A stretch of 55,500 bases of DNA, taken from Gammaproteobacteria bacterium. Lineage in GTDB: Bacteria; Pseudomonadota; Gammaproteobacteria; Pseudomonadales; Azotimanducaceae. Below, piece by piece: positions 44,230-53,398 of this stretch. The stretch covers positions 66,326 through 121,825 of the forward strand of contig JAPOTD010000062.1 of assembly GCA_026709365.1 (NCBI GenBank), read 5' to 3'. A model generated the notes under the pieces. It saw nothing but the letters and a program-made list of their open reading frames with translations. It ran no database searches and was not told the origin of the DNA. The translations under genes were made by a program, and so were the position numbers. Each line of letters starts with the position of its first letter. The stretch's first letter is position 1.

Positions 44230-45372
44230 GTGGACGTAGCAATCATCGGCATCGGCATCCATCCCTTCGGCCGCACCGAAGGCGTCACCGGCCTTGAGCA
44301 AGGCGTGCATGCGGCCCGGGAGGCACTCAAGGACGTGGGCCTCGACTGGAACGACATGGAGTTCGCCTACGGCGGCTCGTCGGCGGCCGGCAACGCCGAT
44401 TCGATGGTCTCCAAGCTGGGCCTGACGGGCTTGCAGTTCATCAACGTCTCCAACGGCTGCGCCACCGGCGGCAGCGCCCTGCAGTCCGCCTACATGGCCA
44501 TTCAGTCCGGCATGTTCGACATCGGCATGGCGGTTGGCTTTGACAAGCACCCCCGAGGCGCCTTCACCGTCAACCCGGAGGCCAGCGGGCTCGGCAAGTG
44601 GTACGGCGACGTCGGCATGGCGCTGACGCCGCAATTCTTCGGCATGAAGATCCAGCGCTACATGCATGAGTACGACATCAGCGAGGACACGCTGATTCGG
44701 GTCGCCGTCAAGAACTTCAGGAACGGCGCCAAGAACCCCAACGCCTGGCGGCGCAACGCCTTCAGCTATGACGACGTGGCGCAGTCCCAGATGGTGTGCC
44801 ATCCGTTGCGCAAGTACATGTTCTGCTCCCCCGCCGAAGGCGGCTGCGCCATGATCCTGTGCCGCGCCGACAAGGCCAGGCAACACGCCTCCAACCCCGT
44901 GTTCCTGAAGGCCGTGGCGGTGAAGACGCGGCAGTTCGGCTCCTTCGAGGTGTTCTCCCAGTCCCAAGCCCTCGAACGGGCGCCGGCGCCGACGGTGCAG
45001 GCCGCCACGGCGGCCTTCGAGATGGCCGGCATCGGCCCGGAGGACATCGACGTGGCGCAATTGCAGGACACGGAGTCCGGCGCCGAAGTCATGCACATGG
45101 CCGAGAACGGCTTTTGCGCCGACGGCGACCAGGAGCAGTGGCTGCGCGAGGGCCACACGGAAATCGACGGCAAGCTGCCGGTCAACACCGACGGCGGCTG
45201 CCTGGCCAACGGCGAGCCGGTGGGCGCCTCCGGCTTGCGCCAAGTCTATGAAATCTGCCTGCAACTGCGCGGCGAGGCGGGCGAGCGGCAAGTGCCGAAC
45301 AACCCGAAAACCGGCTACACCCATGTTTACGGCGCACCAGGGCTGAGCGGCGTCACCATCATGGCGGCTTAA
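44230..45372 (+). CDS. Thiolase-like acetyl-CoA acetyltransferase (SCP-x/lipid-transfer type)
   Basis: A 380-residue thiolase-fold protein. N-terminal VDVAIIGIGIHPFGRT, nucleophile Cys77 in VSNGCATGGSAL, and C-terminal GGCLANGEPVGASGLRQVYEICLQLRGEA fit non-decarboxylating thiolase-like proteins of the SCP2-thiolase type. These need a DUF35 partner, which is the previous gene. It could be a retro-aldolase or thiolase acting on branched or cyclic acyl-CoA. GTG 44230 follows GAAGGAG. The 72 bases between the two genes hold no other feature. Confidence 0.92.
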   Translation: MDVAIIGIGIHPFGRTEGVTGLEQGVHAAREALKDVGLDWNDMEFAYGGSSAAGNADSMVSKLGLTGLQFINVSNGCATGGSALQSAYMAIQSGMFDIGMAVGFDKHPRGAFTVNPEASGLGKWYGDVGMALTPQFFGMKIQRYMHEYDISEDTLIRVAVKNFRNGAKNPNAWRRNAFSYDDVAQSQMVCHPLRKYMFCSPAEGGCAMILCRADKARQHASNPVFLKAVAVKTRQFGSFEVFSQSQALERAPAPTVQAATAAFEMAGIGPEDIDVAQLQDTESGAEVMHMAENGFCADGDQEQWLREGHTEIDGKLPVNTDGGCLANGEPVGASGLRQVYEICLQLRGEAGERQVPNNPKTGYTHVYGAPGLSGVTIMAA

Positions 45373-45418
45373 GGCGAGGCAGCGCTGAACAGGTCGCCCG
45401 GTCGGCTGAGGTCATCGA

Positions 45419-46210
45419 ATGGCCAGCACTGAAGCCACGCTCTACGAAGTGCGCAAGGGCGCGGCCTGGATCACGCTGAACCGGCCCGAAAGCCGCAATG
45501 CGCTCTCGGCGCTGCTGGTCAACGAGCTGTTCGAGCACATCCAAGGCGCACTGGCGGACGATGCGGTGCGCAGCATCGTCATCACCGGCGCAGCACCCGC
45601 CTTCTGCGCCGGCGCGGACCTCAAGAGCCCGCCGGGCCAAATCATCGACGGGCAGCGGGCAGTTCCGTACACCGACGTGATAGGCGCCATTCTGGAAAGC
45701 CCCAAGCCGGTCATCGCCGCGGTCAACGGCGCTGCGTTTGCGGGGGGCTTGGGCTTGGTCGGCGCCGCCGACATCGTCGTCATCGCCGAGGAGGCGCAGT
45801 GCAGCTTCAGCGAAGTGCGCATCGGCGTGATTCCGGCGGTGATCTCCGTGGTCTGCCTGCCCAAGCTCGGCGTCCACCATGGCATGAAGCTGTTCCTGAC
45901 CGGCGAGCGCTTCAACGGCGACCAGGCCGTGACGATGGGCTTGGCGCACCGGGCGGTGCCGCGGGCGCAGCTCGCCGAGGCGGTTCAGGAGGAAGTCGAA
46001 ATGATCAACCTGGGCGGACCCATCGCGGTGGGCGAATGCAAGAAGCTGGTGCGCCGGGTGCCGGAGCTTTCGGTTGAGGAAGGGTTCAAGGTGACCGGCG
46101 AATGGAGCGGACGCATGTTCCGCTCCGAGGAAGCCGCCGAGGGCATGGCGGCGTTCCGGGAGAAGCGCAAGCCCGGTTGGGTGGGCAGCGCCCCGCCTGC
46201 GGCGGGGTGA
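45419..46210 (+). CDS. Enoyl-CoA hydratase family protein, LiuC/AtuE-like
   Basis: A 263-residue crotonase. Oxyanion segments are GAAPAFCAGADLKSPPG and NGAAFAGGLGLVGAADIVV; the later FSEVRIGVIPAVISVVCLPKLG is close to methylglutaconyl-CoA and isohexenylglutaconyl-CoA hydratases of leucine and terpene breakdown. Its location just before atuA supports such a role, although no carboxylase or acyl-CoA dehydrogenase genes are present here. The exact substrate is unproven. Confidence 0.88.
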   Translation: MASTEATLYEVRKGAAWITLNRPESRNALSALLVNELFEHIQGALADDAVRSIVITGAAPAFCAGADLKSPPGQIIDGQRAVPYTDVIGAILESPKPVIAAVNGAAFAGGLGLVGAADIVVIAEEAQCSFSEVRIGVIPAVISVVCLPKLGVHHGMKLFLTGERFNGDQAVTMGLAHRAVPRAQLAEAVQEEVEMINLGGPIAVGECKKLVRRVPELSVEEGFKVTGEWSGRMFRSEEAAEGMAAFREKRKPGWVGSAPPAAG

Positions 46211-46230
46211 TCGAGTTGCTGGCGCAACTC
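46211..46230. repeat. Short hairpin between the crotonase and atuA
   Basis: CGAGTTGC-TGGC-GCAACTCG, eight pairs, starting right after the crotonase stop. It resembles the hairpin at 25941 (AGTTGC/GCAACT core) but lacks the dispersed box. Confidence 0.5.
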
Positions 46231-46276
46231 GGGAGCTATGGCGGACGAAGATCAAGTTGGGAGGGGATCGGCAAGC

Positions 46277-48052
46277 ATGAGCGACATTATTCGCATCGGC
46301 AATTGCAGCGGGTACTACGGCGACCGGCTTGCGGCGGCGCGGGAGCTGATCGACGGCGGCCCCATCGATGTGCTGACCGGCGACTATCTCGCTGAGCTCA
46401 CCATGTCCATCCTGCACAACCAGCGCACCAACCGCGGCGGTCACTTGGGCTACGTTGGCACCTTCCTCAAGCAGGTGCGGGCAGTGGCCGCCGATTGCGC
46501 GGCCCGGGGCATCAAGATCGTCTCCAACGCCGGCGGCCTCAACCCGAAGGGCATGGCCGAAGAGGTGGAGAAGATGCTGGCGGAGTTGGGGGTGGAGGCC
46601 AAGGTCGCCTACGTTGACGGCGACGACCTGCTCGGCGACCTCGATGCGCTCCAAGCCAAAGGACAGGCGTTCACCAATCTCGACACCGGCATCGCCTTGG
46701 CCGACTCCGGCCAGCAGGCGCTCACCGCCAACGTCTATTTCGGCGCTTGGGGCATCAAGGAGGCCTTGGACCAGGGCGCGGACATCGTCATCTGTCCGCG
46801 CGTGACCGACGCCGCCGTGGTCATCGGACCTGCGGCCTGGAAGTTCAACTGGCGGCGCAACGACTACGATGCCCTGGCCGGGGCCTTGGCGGCCGGGCAC
46901 ATCATCGAGTGCGGCACCCAATGCTGCGGCGGCAACTACTCATTCTTCGAGGAGGTGCCCTCGTTCCTCAACATGGGCTACCCGATTGCCGAGATCGCAG
47001 CGGACGGCAGCTTCGCCATCACCAAGCACCCCGGCACCGGCGGGCTGGTGTCAGTGGGCACGGTGACCGCCCAACTGCTCTACGAAATTTCCGCCCCGGC
47101 CTACATCAACCCCGACGTCATCGCCCATTTCGAGACCATGGCGGTCGAGCAGGACGGCGAAGATCGGGTGCGCGTCAGCGGCGTGCGCGGCAGCAGTCCG
47201 CCGCCAACCCACAAGGTCTGCTTCAACACCTTGGGTCCGCACAAGCAGACCGCCGAAGTGTTGCTTACGGGCCTCGACATCGAACGCAAGGCCGAGATCC
47301 ACGTCGATCAGATGCTGCACAATCTCGGCGGACGCGAGCAGTTCGACGAGGTGGACGTTCAACTGATCCGCACCGACCACGAGGACCCAAGCTGCAACGA
47401 GGCCGCCCATGCCATCCTGCGCATGACCGTGACCACCCAGGATCCGGCCAAGTTGGGGCGCTTGTTCGACGCCAAGGTCATCGAACTCGCCCTGGCCGCG
47501 GTGCCGGGCAACGCCGGCGCGGGCGGCGGCGGCTTCAAGGGCGGGCGCGCCACCATCCACTGGCCCGCCGTCATCGACAGCGAATGGGTCACCGAGCGGG
47601 TGCATTGCGGCGGCAGGACCACGGAGGTGCTGCCCACCCAGCGCTTGGGCCTGGAGGAAATCCACTACCAGCAACCGCTGGCCGACATCGGCCCGCCCCC
47701 CGGCGGAGAAGTCGCCAAGCTGCCGTTCGGGCGCCTGTTCGGCACCCGCTCCGGGGACAAGGGCGGCAACGCCAACTGCGGCGTCTGGGCGCGCAGCGAC
47801 GCAGCCTACGGCTTCCTGCACAACTACCTGACCGTGGCGGAGTTCAAGCGCCTGCTGCCGGACATGGCGCCCTACGAGGTGGAGCGCTACGAGCTGCCCA
47901 ACCTGCGCGCCCTGAACTTCCACATTCGGGGCGTGCTCGGCACCGGCGCAGCCTCCAACCACCGCATCGACAAGCAGGCCAAGTCGCTCGGCGAATACCT
48001 GCGGGCCAAGCACATTGCAGTGCCGCAGTCTCTGGCGCAAACTGCTTCCTGA
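46277..48052 (+). CDS. atuA: AtuA-family acyclic terpene utilisation protein
   Basis: A 591-residue protein of the AtuA (DUF1446) family. Signals: IRIGNCSGYYGDRLAAARELIDGGPIDVLTGDYLAELTMSIL, IKIVSNAGGLNPKG, ADIVICPRVTDAAVVIGPA, GHIIECGTQCCGGNYSFF, and the C-terminal ferredoxin-like AtuA domain (LPFGRLFGTRSGDKGGNANCGVWARSD). In Pseudomonas, atuA is the first gene of the citronellol/geraniol catabolic operon, yet its reaction is unknown. ATG 46277 follows GGGAGGGG; the frame is open to 46238. Confidence 0.9.
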   Translation: MSDIIRIGNCSGYYGDRLAAARELIDGGPIDVLTGDYLAELTMSILHNQRTNRGGHLGYVGTFLKQVRAVAADCAARGIKIVSNAGGLNPKGMAEEVEKMLAELGVEAKVAYVDGDDLLGDLDALQAKGQAFTNLDTGIALADSGQQALTANVYFGAWGIKEALDQGADIVICPRVTDAAVVIGPAAWKFNWRRNDYDALAGALAAGHIIECGTQCCGGNYSFFEEVPSFLNMGYPIAEIAADGSFAITKHPGTGGLVSVGTVTAQLLYEISAPAYINPDVIAHFETMAVEQDGEDRVRVSGVRGSSPPPTHKVCFNTLGPHKQTAEVLLTGLDIERKAEIHVDQMLHNLGGREQFDEVDVQLIRTDHEDPSCNEAAHAILRMTVTTQDPAKLGRLFDAKVIELALAAVPGNAGAGGGGFKGGRATIHWPAVIDSEWVTERVHCGGRTTEVLPTQRLGLEEIHYQQPLADIGPPPGGEVAKLPFGRLFGTRSGDKGGNANCGVWARSDAAYGFLHNYLTVAEFKRLLPDMAPYEVERYELPNLRALNFHIRGVLGTGAASNHRIDKQAKSLGEYLRAKHIAVPQSLAQTAS

Positions 48053-48079
48053 CGCCTCGCCCGCCCAAGCGACAAACCC

Positions 48080-50038
48080 ATGCAATCCATGACGTCCCCT
48101 GCCATCGCCATCATGCTGGCCACCTCCTTGCTGCCGCTCGGCGGCTGCGAACCGAGCGGCCCGCCGACGGCGGAGCCACCCCGGGTTGAGTCAGCTTCCA
48201 GCCCAGACCCCAACAACACCGCGCAGTCGAATCTCCAACTGGTGCAGGCCAGGCAGGCGATGCCTGGGCGGCCGATCTACGAGGCGGCTTGCGCGAGCTG
48301 CCACGAAGGCGCGGTGAGGAAGGCCCCGCATCGGGACATGATCGGGCTGATGCCCCCGGAGGCCATCCTGCGCTCCATGGAGGAGGGCGTCATGCAGGAG
48401 GAGGCGTCGGGGCTGACCCCGGAGGAGCGCGTGCTGGTCGCCGAGTTCCTGGCCGGAGCCACAATGGGCACGATCGCCGCCAGCGACCTGCCGGCCTGTG
48501 CGGACGACGTGCCGCCGCCGGACTTCAGCACGGCGCCGGACGTGATCAACTGGGGCTTGGAGCCCACCAACAGCCGCCACATCCCTGCCGCCGCGGCGGG
48601 GATTTCGGCGCAACAGCTGCCCGCCCTCAAGCCGCGCCTGGCCGTCCGCTTTCCGAGCGCCAACCGCGCCCGCTCCCAACCCACCTTCGCCGGCGGCGCC
48701 ATCCTGGTCGGCTCCCACAGCGGCAAGGTCTATGCCCTCGATCAGGAGAGCGGCTGCGCCCATTGGTCCTACCAAGCCTCTTCGGAGGTGCGCACCGGCA
48801 TCGTCATCGGGCGTTTGTCGGCGGATGGGCGCGCAGCCACCACCGCGGCGTTCTTCGGCGACCTGCTCGGGCACGTGTACGCCGTCAACGCCGGCACGGG
48901 CGAGGAGCTGTGGCGGCAACGGGCGGACGACCACCCCAACGCCACCATCACCGGAACGCCCTCCCTGCACGACGGCGTGCTCTACGCCCCGGTGTCAAGC
49001 CTGGAGGTGAACCTGGCGCTGGACCCCCACTACGAATGCTGCACGTTCCGCGGTTCCGTGGCCGCCTACGCGGCGGACACCGGCAAACTGCTCTGGCAGA
49101 CCTTCACAATCGAAGAACCCGCAACGGTGCAGTACCAGAACCGGGCCGAAACCGACATGCTGGGGCCGTCCGGGGCGGTCATCTGGAACAGTCCGGCCAT
49201 TGACGCGAAGCGCAATCAGCTCTACGTGGCCACCGGCGAGAACATGTCCTCCCCCGCCACCTTGACCAGCGACGCCATCTTTGCCATGGACCTTGACGAC
49301 GGCACGGTGAACTGGGTGTTCCAAGCCACGGCCAACGATGTCTGGAACGTCGCCTGCGACACCGAGAACGACCACAGCTGCCCGCCGGAAGGCGGGCCGG
49401 ACTTCGACTTCGGGGCAGCCACCATGCTGTTGACCGCCAGCGACGGGCGGGAATTCGTGGTCGGCGGCCAGAAGTCAGGCATCGTCCATGCCGTCAACCC
49501 CGACGACGGCAGCGTGGTCTGGCAAACCCGAGTCGGGCGCGGCGGCATCCAAGGGGGCGTGCATTTCGGGATGGCAGCTGCCGGCGACCGGCTGTTCGTG
49601 CCCATCTCGGACATGGCCGACGGCCGCGAATACCCAGACCCGGCGCGCCCCGGCCTGCATGCCTTGGACATCCGCACGGGCGACATTCTCTGGTCGGCCC
49701 TCAATCCCGACGCCTGCAACGGCCGCGACTTCTGCCATCCGGGCATCTCCCAGGCCGTGACCGCAGCGGGCGGCGTGGTTTACGCTGGCGCCATGGACGG
49801 TGTGCTGCGTGTACACGACATGGAGACCGGCGCGGTGCTTTGGGAAATCGACACCACCGAGGAGTTCACCACCATCACTGGCGAAACCACCCACGGCGGC
49901 TCCTTCGGCGGCGCCGCCGGCCCCATCATCCACAACGGCGACTTGGCGCTCAGCTCCGGATACGGCATCTACAACCACATGGCCGGCAACCTGCTGCTGG
50001 TGCTCTCGGCATCGGAACCCGCTCCCCCAGAAGGGTGA
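48080..50038 (+). CDS. Lipoprotein: cytochrome c domain plus PQQ beta-propeller dehydrogenase
   Basis: A 652-residue exported lipoprotein (lipobox LGGC, Cys23). A haem c site CASCH (71-75) begins a small cytochrome c domain (to about 140), followed by an eight-bladed PQQ-type propeller (about 180-640; repeats such as GKVYALDQESGCAHWSYQ, GHVYAVNAGTGEELWRQ, VHAVNPDDGSVVWQTRVG, LRVHDMETGAVLWEID). Vicinal Cys in HYECCTFRG match the CC pair of PQQ enzymes. The order cytochrome then propeller is like polyvinyl-alcohol dehydrogenase rather than alcohol dehydrogenases with C-terminal haem. Likely a periplasmic alcohol oxidase feeding electrons to the respiratory chain. Cofactor binding is inferred. 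Confidence 0.88.
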   Translation: MQSMTSPAIAIMLATSLLPLGGCEPSGPPTAEPPRVESASSPDPNNTAQSNLQLVQARQAMPGRPIYEAACASCHEGAVRKAPHRDMIGLMPPEAILRSMEEGVMQEEASGLTPEERVLVAEFLAGATMGTIAASDLPACADDVPPPDFSTAPDVINWGLEPTNSRHIPAAAAGISAQQLPALKPRLAVRFPSANRARSQPTFAGGAILVGSHSGKVYALDQESGCAHWSYQASSEVRTGIVIGRLSADGRAATTAAFFGDLLGHVYAVNAGTGEELWRQRADDHPNATITGTPSLHDGVLYAPVSSLEVNLALDPHYECCTFRGSVAAYAADTGKLLWQTFTIEEPATVQYQNRAETDMLGPSGAVIWNSPAIDAKRNQLYVATGENMSSPATLTSDAIFAMDLDDGTVNWVFQATANDVWNVACDTENDHSCPPEGGPDFDFGAATMLLTASDGREFVVGGQKSGIVHAVNPDDGSVVWQTRVGRGGIQGGVHFGMAAAGDRLFVPISDMADGREYPDPARPGLHALDIRTGDILWSALNPDACNGRDFCHPGISQAVTAAGGVVYAGAMDGVLRVHDMETGAVLWEIDTTEEFTTITGETTHGGSFGGAAGPIIHNGDLALSSGYGIYNHMAGNLLLVLSASEPAPPEG

Positions 50039-50039
50039 T

Positions 50040-50219
50040 ATCCGTGCGCTGCTTTCGGAGACGCACACGGACATTGGCGCTTTGCGCTCGCAGATGCATG
50101 CGCAGGGGCAGGAGCGATCGAACCAAATCAAGGATCTTCAACAACGGGTGGCTCGCATTGAAGGGCTGCTCGAAGGCCTTTCGCCTGCGCTGGCCAGCAG
50201 CGCAACACCGCCCACATAG
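50040..50219 (+). pseudogene. Possible remnant of a small coiled-coil protein gene
   Basis: The frame after the dehydrogenase stop reads DIRALLSETHTDIGALRSQMHAQ... NQIKDLQQRVARIEGLLEGL and ends at TAG 50217-50219. It is a good heptad coiled coil with no start codon at the beginning; only an internal ATG (50093, 41 codons) is available. It could be the 3' end of a lost gene or a very small ORF. The 77 bases to the SDR gene end hold nothing else. Confidence 0.4.
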
Positions 50220-50296
50220 CCGCGGCAGCATAGGTTGCCACTTCCTTAAACCGCACGCTCGGCAATCAACAGCAGCCAGCAAGCTTCCGCTGACCC

Positions 50297-51061
50297 TCAA
50301 TGGTTCCACCAAGGCCGGTCGGAGAACGACCGCAGGTCGATCTCGAAGGTCCAAGTGGAGCGGTGCTGCTGGGCAAGGTGGTAGTAGGTCTCGGCGATCT
50401 TGGCCGGCAGCATCAGCCCGTCATGGACCGTGCCGCGATTCTCCCTGAGTTGCTGGAACCTCTCCGGGCCGAGCAGCTTGCCCAAGGTGTCCGGCGCATC
50501 CACCGCGCCGTCGATCAGAACGTGGGCCACATGGATGCCCTTGGGGCCGAACTCCGCGTTCAACGACTGGCAGAGCAGGCGCCGTCCGCCCATTGCCGCC
50601 GCGTGGGAGTGCTGTCCCTTGTTGCCGCGAACCGCGGCAGTCGCCGAGGTGGCCAGCAGGACGCCCTTGCCGCGCGCCGCCATCAGGGGACAGACCGCCG
50701 ACGCCAGGCGGAACAGGCCGAAGGTGCCGAGCCGCCAACCCAACTCGAAAGCCCGGTGGCTGGTTTCCGCAAGCGCCCGGTCGCCGATCTGGGCGCCGAG
50801 GTTGTAAACCGCCACCTCGATGGGGCCCACATCGGCCTCAATCGCCGCCACCCGCTCCTCGATGGCGTTTTCGGCCACGGCGTTGAGCAGGAAGCCCGAG
50901 GCTGAGCCACCTTCAGCCTCAATGCCATCCACGAGCCGCTTCAGGCCCTCCTCATCACTGCGGCGGCAAAGGCAGGCATGGTAGCCCGCAGCGGCAAAGC
51001 GGCGGCCCACATTGCCGCCGATGCCGGCGCCGGCGCCGATCACTAAGCAAACTGGTTTCAT
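50297..51061 (-). CDS. SDR-family oxidoreductase with a degenerate active site
   Basis: A 254-residue Rossmann protein. The nucleotide site is intact (VIGAGAGIGGNVGRRFA; YNLGAQ for the NAG motif), Ser in LATSATAAV is present, but the YxxxK position reads QHSHAAAMGGRR, with neither Tyr nor Lys in register. The end QSLNAEFGPKGIHVAHVLIDGAVDAP is shared with a divergent SDR group in which the Tyr is often Phe. It may bind NAD(P)H without standard catalysis, or use other residues. First gene, at right, is the lipocalin-like gene on the same strand. Confidence 0.87.
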   Translation of the reverse strand: MKPVCLVIGAGAGIGGNVGRRFAAAGYHACLCRRSDEEGLKRLVDGIEAEGGSASGFLLNAVAENAIEERVAAIEADVGPIEVAVYNLGAQIGDRALAETSHRAFELGWRLGTFGLFRLASAVCPLMAARGKGVLLATSATAAVRGNKGQHSHAAAMGGRRLLCQSLNAEFGPKGIHVAHVLIDGAVDAPDTLGKLLGPERFQQLRENRGTVHDGLMLPAKIAETYYHLAQQHRSTWTFEIDLRSFSDRPWWNH

Positions 51062-51120
51062 GACCTAAAGACCTCCATTTCGATTGGCGATACGAACCCC
51101 ATCGGCGACCAAGCCCTACG

Positions 51121-52263
51121 CTATCCGGAAGAGCCGTCCAGCAAGGCGGTGAAGCCGGACGGGGCGTGCGGTCCGATGACGACCTGCTCCACCACGCCAA
51201 TGCCCTCGCCCATGTCATCCCGGGCGCGCACCACCTGCTGCACGTGCAGATTTTCCGGGGCAAGCAGATCCAAGCCGTTGGCGTCGAAGGCGTCGTGACC
51301 GGTGGCCAATTCGCCCTGCCAAGCGCCCTGAAGCCACTTGGGGTGTCCGTAGCCGAGCCCCTTCATCTGAAAGCGCAGCATCGGCTCCAGGATGATGTTG
51401 CGGGTTTCGCCGACGAGATTGCCGAGATCGAGTTCGACGCGCTCAGCCAGCCGGGTGCCGGCTTGATAGCGGATGCGGTGCGCGGCGGCGGCCATGCGCT
51501 CGACGCCCTCGTCCGCAACGGCCGGCACCGCGCCTTCGTCAGCATGGAGGGGCGCGGTGAGCGCTTCGCGCACCAATGCCTCCCCCCTCGGTCCATCGAA
51601 GAAGATCGCGTGGGAGACATGGTCCCCCCGGGCATGGCCTTGCCAAAACAGCGGCGCCCACAGGAAAAAGAAGCTGCCCGGCGCTTGGGGCGCACCGCCA
51701 ACTTCCGGTTCGCCTACCGCGCGAACGCCCCAGGAGCGGTCCTTGGTGGCCCGGCATTCGATCGCCTGCACGGCGATGTCCCCATCCGGGGTGCGCACCG
51801 CCCCGCTCCAGGCGCCGAACTGGGCAAAGCGGGTGGCGTCCATCACTCGGCGGGCGCCGCGCCACAGGGTCTGCCGACCCTCCTGGATCGCGCCCGTGCG
51901 CGCCGAGAACAGTAGGTCGCAGCCAAGGCCGCTGTCGTTGTCGTCCAGCGTCACCCGCGCCCGCCGCATCGGTTCGAGCACCTCGATGCGCATCGGGCCG
52001 ACCTGCATCTCCGTGCGCTCCCGGGGCGCCCGCCGCGATGCGAAGAAGCAGCGCTGCAGGCCGCCGGGACGCACCACGCTGAAGGCGCAGTCGAGCACGC
52101 CGCGATGGGGGTACACCGCCATGCCGATGCCGAAGTAGTAGCTGCCGTCCGCGGCATAGCCGTTGTACCAGGTGCGGTCGTAGGCATTGCGGTCGCTCGT
52201 GGCCGGGTGGGCGAGCGGCTCCGGCGTCTGGTGGACCGGGTAGTCGTCGAGCTTGTTGAGCAT
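51121..52263 (-). CDS. Conserved hypothetical, lipocalin-like (CrtC/AttH-like) protein
   Basis: A 380-residue protein. DRTWYNGYAADGSYYFGIGMAVYPHRGVLDCAFSVVRPGG and the repeated short beta-strand pattern, with EVLEPMRRARVTLDDNDSGLGCDLLF and APLFWQGHARGDHVSHAIFFDG, resemble hydroxyneurosporene synthase/AttH-like double lipocalins. No signal peptide. Such proteins are found in terpenoid and steroid gene sets, with undefined reactions. It lies between the SDR and the LLM gene on the same strand, 23 and 59 bases apart, probably one operon. Confidence 0.72.
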   Translation of the reverse strand: MLNKLDDYPVHQTPEPLAHPATSDRNAYDRTWYNGYAADGSYYFGIGMAVYPHRGVLDCAFSVVRPGGLQRCFFASRRAPRERTEMQVGPMRIEVLEPMRRARVTLDDNDSGLGCDLLFSARTGAIQEGRQTLWRGARRVMDATRFAQFGAWSGAVRTPDGDIAVQAIECRATKDRSWGVRAVGEPEVGGAPQAPGSFFFLWAPLFWQGHARGDHVSHAIFFDGPRGEALVREALTAPLHADEGAVPAVADEGVERMAAAAHRIRYQAGTRLAERVELDLGNLVGETRNIILEPMLRFQMKGLGYGHPKWLQGAWQGELATGHDAFDANGLDLLAPENLHVQQVVRARDDMGEGIGVVEQVVIGPHAPSGFTALLDGSSG

Positions 52264-52286
52264 GCTCCCTCCTCCGAGTCGATGAA

Positions 52287-53387
52287 CTAGGCGGGCCGGT
52301 TGGTCCGCTCGGCGAAGCGCCCATCGGGCCTGATCCGCTCGTACTCGCGCAGCACCGGGGCGAACTCCTCCGGGGTGCTGGCATGAACGATGATGCCGTC
52401 AGCGCCCGCCTCGAACTCGTCCAGCCAGCGCGCGGCGCAGGTCCTGGCGTCGCCCACCGCCGCTGGCCGCCAAGATTCCGGCAGGAGCTTCTCCACGGCG
52501 GCGATTTGCGCAAGCGAGGCGACGCTGTCGATCAGTCCGGGCATGGCCCGCACCGTCGCATCGGCCCGAAACCGCTCCAGGACGTCCGCATCCCAACCGT
52601 TGACCGACACCAGCATTTCGCCGTAGCCCGGAATCTGCAGATAGGAGGCCAGCCGCGCCACGATGAGCCGCAAGTAGCGCTCCTCGGAGGCATCGCAAGC
52701 GGTGGCCAGAACCGACCATACCTTGACCGTGCCCGGAGCCCGGCCAGCCTCCCGCTCGCCCTGCCGCACTTGGGCCACCGCCTGGCTCAGGGCCCGGTCG
52801 CCCATGAAGGTGTGCAGGTGAACGCCATCGTAGATGCGCCCGGCATTGACCAGGCTCTTCGGTCCAAAGCCGACATAGAGGATGGGAATGTCCTCGTCGA
52901 TGTAGGAGGCTAGGCCGAGCTGGCCGAAATCGCCGAGTTCGCCTTGATGGCCGCGGATGGTCTCGCCCTGCCAAAGGCGGCGCAGCAGGCCAATGAACTC
53001 CCGTTCCCTAGCGTAGGTGGGGAAGTCGAGGCCCAACGCCCGCCACCGCATGGCCACCCCCTTGGCAAGGCCAAGCGCGAAGCGGCCGTTGGAGAGCCGA
53101 TTGAGGGTGGAGCCCATGGAGGCCGTGACCAGTGGATGGCGCAGATTGAGGTTGGTTGCCGAGGTGCCGATGCTGATGGTCTCGGTGACCGCAGCGCAGG
53201 CGCCGCAGATGGCGGCAATCTCCTTGTAGTCGGCCCGCTCCGAGATCATCAGGTTGCCGATGCCAAGCGCCTCCGCATCGCGCGCCTGCCGCAGAATGTC
53301 CCTCGGCGCGCGGGTGTGGCCCGGCAGGCCGTAGAAGCCGAGTTCCGGAAACTTCGAGCGGTGCATGGGGTAGGCCTGTCCGGGCAT
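52287..53387 (-). CDS. LLM-class flavin-dependent oxidoreductase
   Basis: A 366-residue luciferase-like monooxygenase (FMN- or F420-linked). LGFYGLPGHTRAPRDILRQARDAEALGIGNLMISERADYKEIAAICGACAAVTETISIGTSATNLNLRHPLVTASMGSTLNRLSNGRFALGLAKG is the family core; DIPILYVGFGPKSLVNAGRIYDGVHLHTFMG follows. It probably oxidises a small hydrophobic substrate. The start could be ATG 53387 or the ATG 21 bases later (53366). Divergent from the phosphotransferase gene; first gene of the three-gene minus operon. Confidence 0.92.
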   Translation of the reverse strand: MPGQAYPMHRSKFPELGFYGLPGHTRAPRDILRQARDAEALGIGNLMISERADYKEIAAICGACAAVTETISIGTSATNLNLRHPLVTASMGSTLNRLSNGRFALGLAKGVAMRWRALGLDFPTYAREREFIGLLRRLWQGETIRGHQGELGDFGQLGLASYIDEDIPILYVGFGPKSLVNAGRIYDGVHLHTFMGDRALSQAVAQVRQGEREAGRAPGTVKVWSVLATACDASEERYLRLIVARLASYLQIPGYGEMLVSVNGWDADVLERFRADATVRAMPGLIDSVASLAQIAAVEKLLPESWRPAAVGDARTCAARWLDEFEAGADGIIVHASTPEEFAPVLREYERIRPDGRFAERTNRPA

Positions 53388-53398
53388 GGGGCTTCCTG

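Noticed and set aside
45359-46921. 520-residue minus-strand frame
   Set aside because: Antisense to the crotonase and AtuA genes, whose motifs are clear.
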